From: Atopobium sp.
Lineage (GTDB): Bacteria > Actinomycetota > Coriobacteriia > Coriobacteriales > Atopobiaceae
NCBI GenBank assembly: GCA_015259105.1
Contig: JABZGZ010000067.1
Coordinates: 1 to 6,387 of the forward strand
Direction: 5' to 3'
DNA length: 6,387 nucleotides
The position numbers and the translations under genes were made by a program. The notes under the pieces were generated by a model. It had not been told where the DNA came from. It saw nothing but the letters and a program-made list of their open reading frames with translations, and did no database searches. Below, in pieces: positions 3,892 through 6,387 of the stretch (the stretch's first letter is position 1; every line of letters starts with the position of its first letter).

Positions 3892-6288
3892 ATAAGATTC
3901 CTCCTTCTGTGACGCGGATGCGTCGTTTGTGGACTTAGATTGAACGTCAATGACTGGTTTTGTGTCATGAGCGTCTTGGCGAGTTGCTGAGCTGGTATTC
4001 TTTGGCTTCCAGGTACGCAGGCGCAGTGCATTGCATACAACAAAGACTGACGAGAAGCCCATGGCGGCTGCACCAATCATAGGGTTCAGCGAAATGCCAA
4101 ATGGATACAACAGGCCCATAGCTACAGGGATACAAATGGTGTTATAGAACAATGCCCAGAACAGGTTCTCTTTGATGTTGGTCATAGTGGCTCGAGAGAG
4201 CTCAATTGAGGTGGCAACGTCGGCTGGATCAGACTTCATCAAGACAATGTCAGCGGACTCAATAGCAACATCGGTACCTGCACCAATTGCAATTCCCACG
4301 TTTGCTCGTGCAAGCGCTGGTGCGTCGTTAATACCGTCGCCAACCATGACAACGTTTTCTCCAGCGTCCTGGAACTGCCTAATGTAGGACTCTTTTTGGC
4401 TTGGCAAGACATCAGAGATTACCTGGTCAACGCCGAGCTCTTTACCAATAACGTTTGCTGTTGTTGCCTGATCGCCGGTAAGCATGACGGACTTAACGCC
4501 CATAGCACGAAGACGAGCAATGGTGGACGCACTGGTCTGCTTAACCTTATCGGCCACAGCAATGACACCAAGAAGCTTACCCTCAAGTGCAAAGTACAGC
4601 GGTGTTTTTGCCTGTTCAGCTAGCTGCTGAGCCTGGGAAGTCAACTCTTGTGTGCTGATGCCCTCCTGCTCCATCAGACGAGCGTTTCCTGCTACAAGGC
4701 GTTTCTCGCCAACCTTTGCCGTAAGGCCACCACCAGCAACCTGTGAGAACTCCTGTATGTCAAGAGAGCTGCCTGCAGACTCTCCAAGATTTTCTTGAGC
4801 GTACGTAACAATTGCCTGCGCAAGTGGATGCTCGCTCTTTTGCTCAAGCGTATATGCGTACTCAAGCAGCTGACCCTCGGAGGTACTATCTGCACAAAGA
4901 ACATCAGTTACGCTTGGCTTGCCCTCAGTGAGCGTTCCCGTCTTATCAAGAACAACCACGGTTGCTCTAACCGCACCCTCAAGCGCCTCGGCGGACTTGA
5001 CCAAAATGCCATTTGAAGCGCCCAGGCCGGTGCCCACCATAATGGCGGTAGGCGTTGCCAGACCAAGTGCGCAAGGGCAGGAAATAACCAGAACAGCAAC
5101 AGCGTGCGAGAGAGCAACCGCAAAGTCACCAGGTGCCACAAAGACAAACCATGCCGCAAACGTGACCAGCGCAATTCCAATAACAACGGGAACAAAGACG
5201 CCAGCAATACTGTCAGCAAGACGCTCAATAGGCGCTTTGGAGCTTGTTGCCTCATCAACCAGGCGAATGATGCCTGCAAGCGTTGTATCATCACCAACAG
5301 CGGTGGCACGCATCTTAAACCAGCCACCGGTAGATACCGTTGCACCTGTCACGGAATCGCCAACGGTCTTACTTACAGGAACGGGCTCTCCGGTAATAGC
5401 GGACTCATCGACAGATCCTTCTCCTTCAATAAGCTGGCCATCAACAGGAATCGACTGACCTGCCCTTACCACAAGTACGTCTCCCACCACAACGGTCTCT
5501 GCAGGAACTTCCTGTTCAACACCGTCTTTGACGAGAATAGCCGTCTTTGGAGCAAGGTTCATAAGTGCGCTAATTGCACCTGTGGTATGACCCTTTGCGC
5601 GCGCCTCAAAGAACTTGCCCAGGGAAATCAGAGCAAGAATCACACCTGCGGTCTCAAAGTACATGCCGTGCATTGCTTGGTGAGCTGCAGCAACATCTCC
5701 TGCAACAAACGCATTTGCCATCTGGTACAGGCTAACAACACTGTAAGCAAACGACGCTACTGAACCTAGCGCAATGAGCGAATCCATATTAGGCGAGCCA
5801 TGCAAAAACGCGCGGAATCCGCCAATAAAATAGTGACGACAAATAAAGAGAATAGGAATGCAAAGCAAAAGCTCAGTAAGAGCCAAGTTCATCATGCCAT
5901 TCATTCCAGAAACAGCAGGCGGAACAGGTGCGCCTATCATCTCACCCATGGCAAGATAGAGCAGTGGAATGGCAAACGCCATTGAGGAAATAAGCTCAAC
6001 TCTCTTCTGCTTTACCGCCTTTTCTGAAGCATCGGTAGCATCTGCCTTAGTAGCTGCAGCAGAATCTTTTTTGTCGCTACGAGGTGTTGCCTCATAGCCT
6101 GCTTTGCTTACTGCGTCAGAAATCTGCTTGAGGGTATCTGGATTACCGTCATAATCAACTTCCATAGAATTTTTAAGCAGATTAACGCGTGCCTCAGAGA
6201 CACCAGAGACAGAGTTTGCTGCCTTCTCCACGTGCGCAGAACAACTTGCGCATGTCATTCCTTGTACATCAAAAACTTTCTGATCCAT
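3685..6288 (-). CDS. copA: Copper-exporting P1B-type ATPase CopA with N- and C-terminal metal-binding domains
   Basis: 867 residues. The protein pumps Cu(I) out across the inner membrane using ATP. In order: an N-terminal heavy-metal domain with G-M-T-C-A-S-C (Cys13, Cys16); a charged linker 70-96; membrane segments near 98-117, 132-150, 168-192 and 211-228; the actuator T-G-E at 299-301; segments near 363-384 and 391-416 with the transport motif C-P-C at 404-406; the phosphorylated Asp448 in D-K-T-G-T; H-P at 487-488; T-G-D at 604-606; G-D-G-I-N-D at 650-655; and the last two segments near 708-727 and 736-758, with Y715-N716 and M743..S746-S747 typical of Cu(I) pumps. After W760 a polar 39-residue linker leads to a second metal-binding domain (800-867, Cys811, Cys814). 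The ATG at 6288 has AAGGTGG upstream. The start is nine bases after the csoR stop. The end overlaps add by 11 bases. Confidence 0.95.
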   Translation of the reverse strand: MDQKVFDVQGMTCASCSAHVEKAANSVSGVSEARVNLLKNSMEVDYDGNPDTLKQISDAVSKAGYEATPRSDKKDSAAATKADATDASEKAVKQKRVELISSMAFAIPLLYLAMGEMIGAPVPPAVSGMNGMMNLALTELLLCIPILFICRHYFIGGFRAFLHGSPNMDSLIALGSVASFAYSVVSLYQMANAFVAGDVAAAHQAMHGMYFETAGVILALISLGKFFEARAKGHTTGAISALMNLAPKTAILVKDGVEQEVPAETVVVGDVLVVRAGQSIPVDGQLIEGEGSVDESAITGEPVPVSKTVGDSVTGATVSTGGWFKMRATAVGDDTTLAGIIRLVDEATSSKAPIERLADSIAGVFVPVVIGIALVTFAAWFVFVAPGDFAVALSHAVAVLVISCPCALGLATPTAIMVGTGLGASNGILVKSAEALEGAVRATVVVLDKTGTLTEGKPSVTDVLCADSTSEGQLLEYAYTLEQKSEHPLAQAIVTYAQENLGESAGSSLDIQEFSQVAGGGLTAKVGEKRLVAGNARLMEQEGISTQELTSQAQQLAEQAKTPLYFALEGKLLGVIAVADKVKQTSASTIARLRAMGVKSVMLTGDQATTANVIGKELGVDQVISDVLPSQKESYIRQFQDAGENVVMVGDGINDAPALARANVGIAIGAGTDVAIESADIVLMKSDPADVATSIELSRATMTNIKENLFWALFYNTICIPVAMGLLYPFGISLNPMIGAAAMGFSSVFVVCNALRLRTWKPKNTSSATRQDAHDTKPVIDVQSKSTNDASASQKEESYMEKKLNVEGMSCQHCVAHVTQALEAVEGVSKATVSLDEKSAVVELSSDVADSALVDAVVQAGYEATIA
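3900..3906 (-). promoter_or_regulatory. Internal ribosome binding site for the CopZ-like domain
   Basis: AAGGAGG on the minus strand lies inside the copA frame, where it encodes Lys-Glu-Glu of the linker, with eight bases to the ATG at 3891. It is a stronger SD than the one in front of copA itself. Confidence 0.6.
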
Positions 6289-6292
6289 AACG

Positions 6293-6299
6293 CCACCTT
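6293..6299 (-). promoter_or_regulatory. Ribosome binding site of copA overlapping the csoR stop
   Basis: AAGGTGG begins within the TAA stop codon of the csoR-like gene and ends four bases before the copA ATG. This layout couples translation of the two genes. Confidence 0.75.
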
Positions 6300-6387
6300 A
6301 CATAAAACGCTTAAAGAGGTCCATAACCTCACCAATAACTTCTGTATCACCCGACTGGATGCGGTCAACTACGCAAGACTCCAGATG
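6298..6387 (-). CDS. csoR: CsoR-family copper-sensing transcriptional repressor (C-terminal 29 residues)
   Basis: Only the end of the gene is in the window; the 5' part, including the first copper-ligand Cys, lies to the right. The visible residues begin H-L-E-S-C-V-V-D, giving the His-x3-Cys pair that binds Cu(I) in CsoR. They continue with an acidic helix ending L-F-K-R-F-M, as in the family's C-terminus. CsoR represses copper-export operons and releases DNA when it binds Cu(I). Position supports the call: it sits nine bases upstream of copA, on the same strand, with the copA SD overlapping its stop. Its operator would be upstream of the gene, outside the window. RcnR/FrmR-type relatives share the fold, but the copA neighbour favours CsoR. 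Confidence 0.8.
   Translation of the reverse strand, partial: HLESCVVDRIQSGDTEVIGEVMDLFKRFM

Noticed and set aside
4919..5763. Long plus-strand ORFs (179 and 219 codons) opposite copA
   Set aside because: They are antisense shadows of a conserved ATPase gene. Their translations are rich in Ser, Thr, Asn and Cys without any domain, and they lack SDs.

Overview
The window reads as a bacterial chromosome fragment. It is gene-dense and of moderate GC, with Shine-Dalgarno (SD)-led genes. No 16S or other phylogenetic marker is present. The gene families and a moderate-GC, CsoR-regulated copper operon would fit Coriobacteriia of the Atopobium/Lancefieldella type, or possibly a Bacillota member. This placement is inference from gene content and style only.

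Layout, left to right. (1) On the minus strand, positions 1-1185 hold a two-gene unit: a zinc-dependent phospholipase C-family protein (223-1185) and, six bases after its stop and in the same frame, the start of a PP2A-like metallophosphoesterase whose C-terminus lies outside the window. (2) Positions 1186-1521 form a divergent, AT-richer gap with no conventional gene. It holds an unexplained structured element: a 15-bp long-range helix (1382-1396 with 1490-1504) enclosing two strong hairpins, which looks like a riboswitch or structured-leader architecture. (3) On the plus strand, a 31-codon small ORF with a strong SD starts five bases after the end of that SD. It stops one base before the start of an ADP-ribosylglycohydrolase-family gene. 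That gene is broken by a frameshift exactly at its C-terminal metal-binding G-D-T-D-T motif. (4) Adenosine deaminase (add) follows 45 bases later. (5) On the minus strand, a copper operon enters from the right edge: the last 29 residues of a CsoR-type repressor, then a CopA-type P1B copper ATPase. Its C-terminus carries an extra CopZ-like metal-binding domain, which has its own perfect internal SD and ATG. add and copA converge tail to tail and overlap by 11 bases. A 14-bp perfect inverted repeat inside the end of add looks like the terminator of the copA transcript.

How the genes fit together. CsoR, CopA and the CopZ-like domain make a self-contained copper-sensing, export and chaperone unit. 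The plus-strand unit (structured leader, small ORF, ADP-ribosylglycohydrolase, adenosine deaminase) points to turnover of ADP-ribose or adenosine compounds; this is inferred from family names and spacing. The items most worth a second look are the structured leader with its coupled small ORF, the internal CopZ start inside copA, the terminator embedded in add, and the frameshift.
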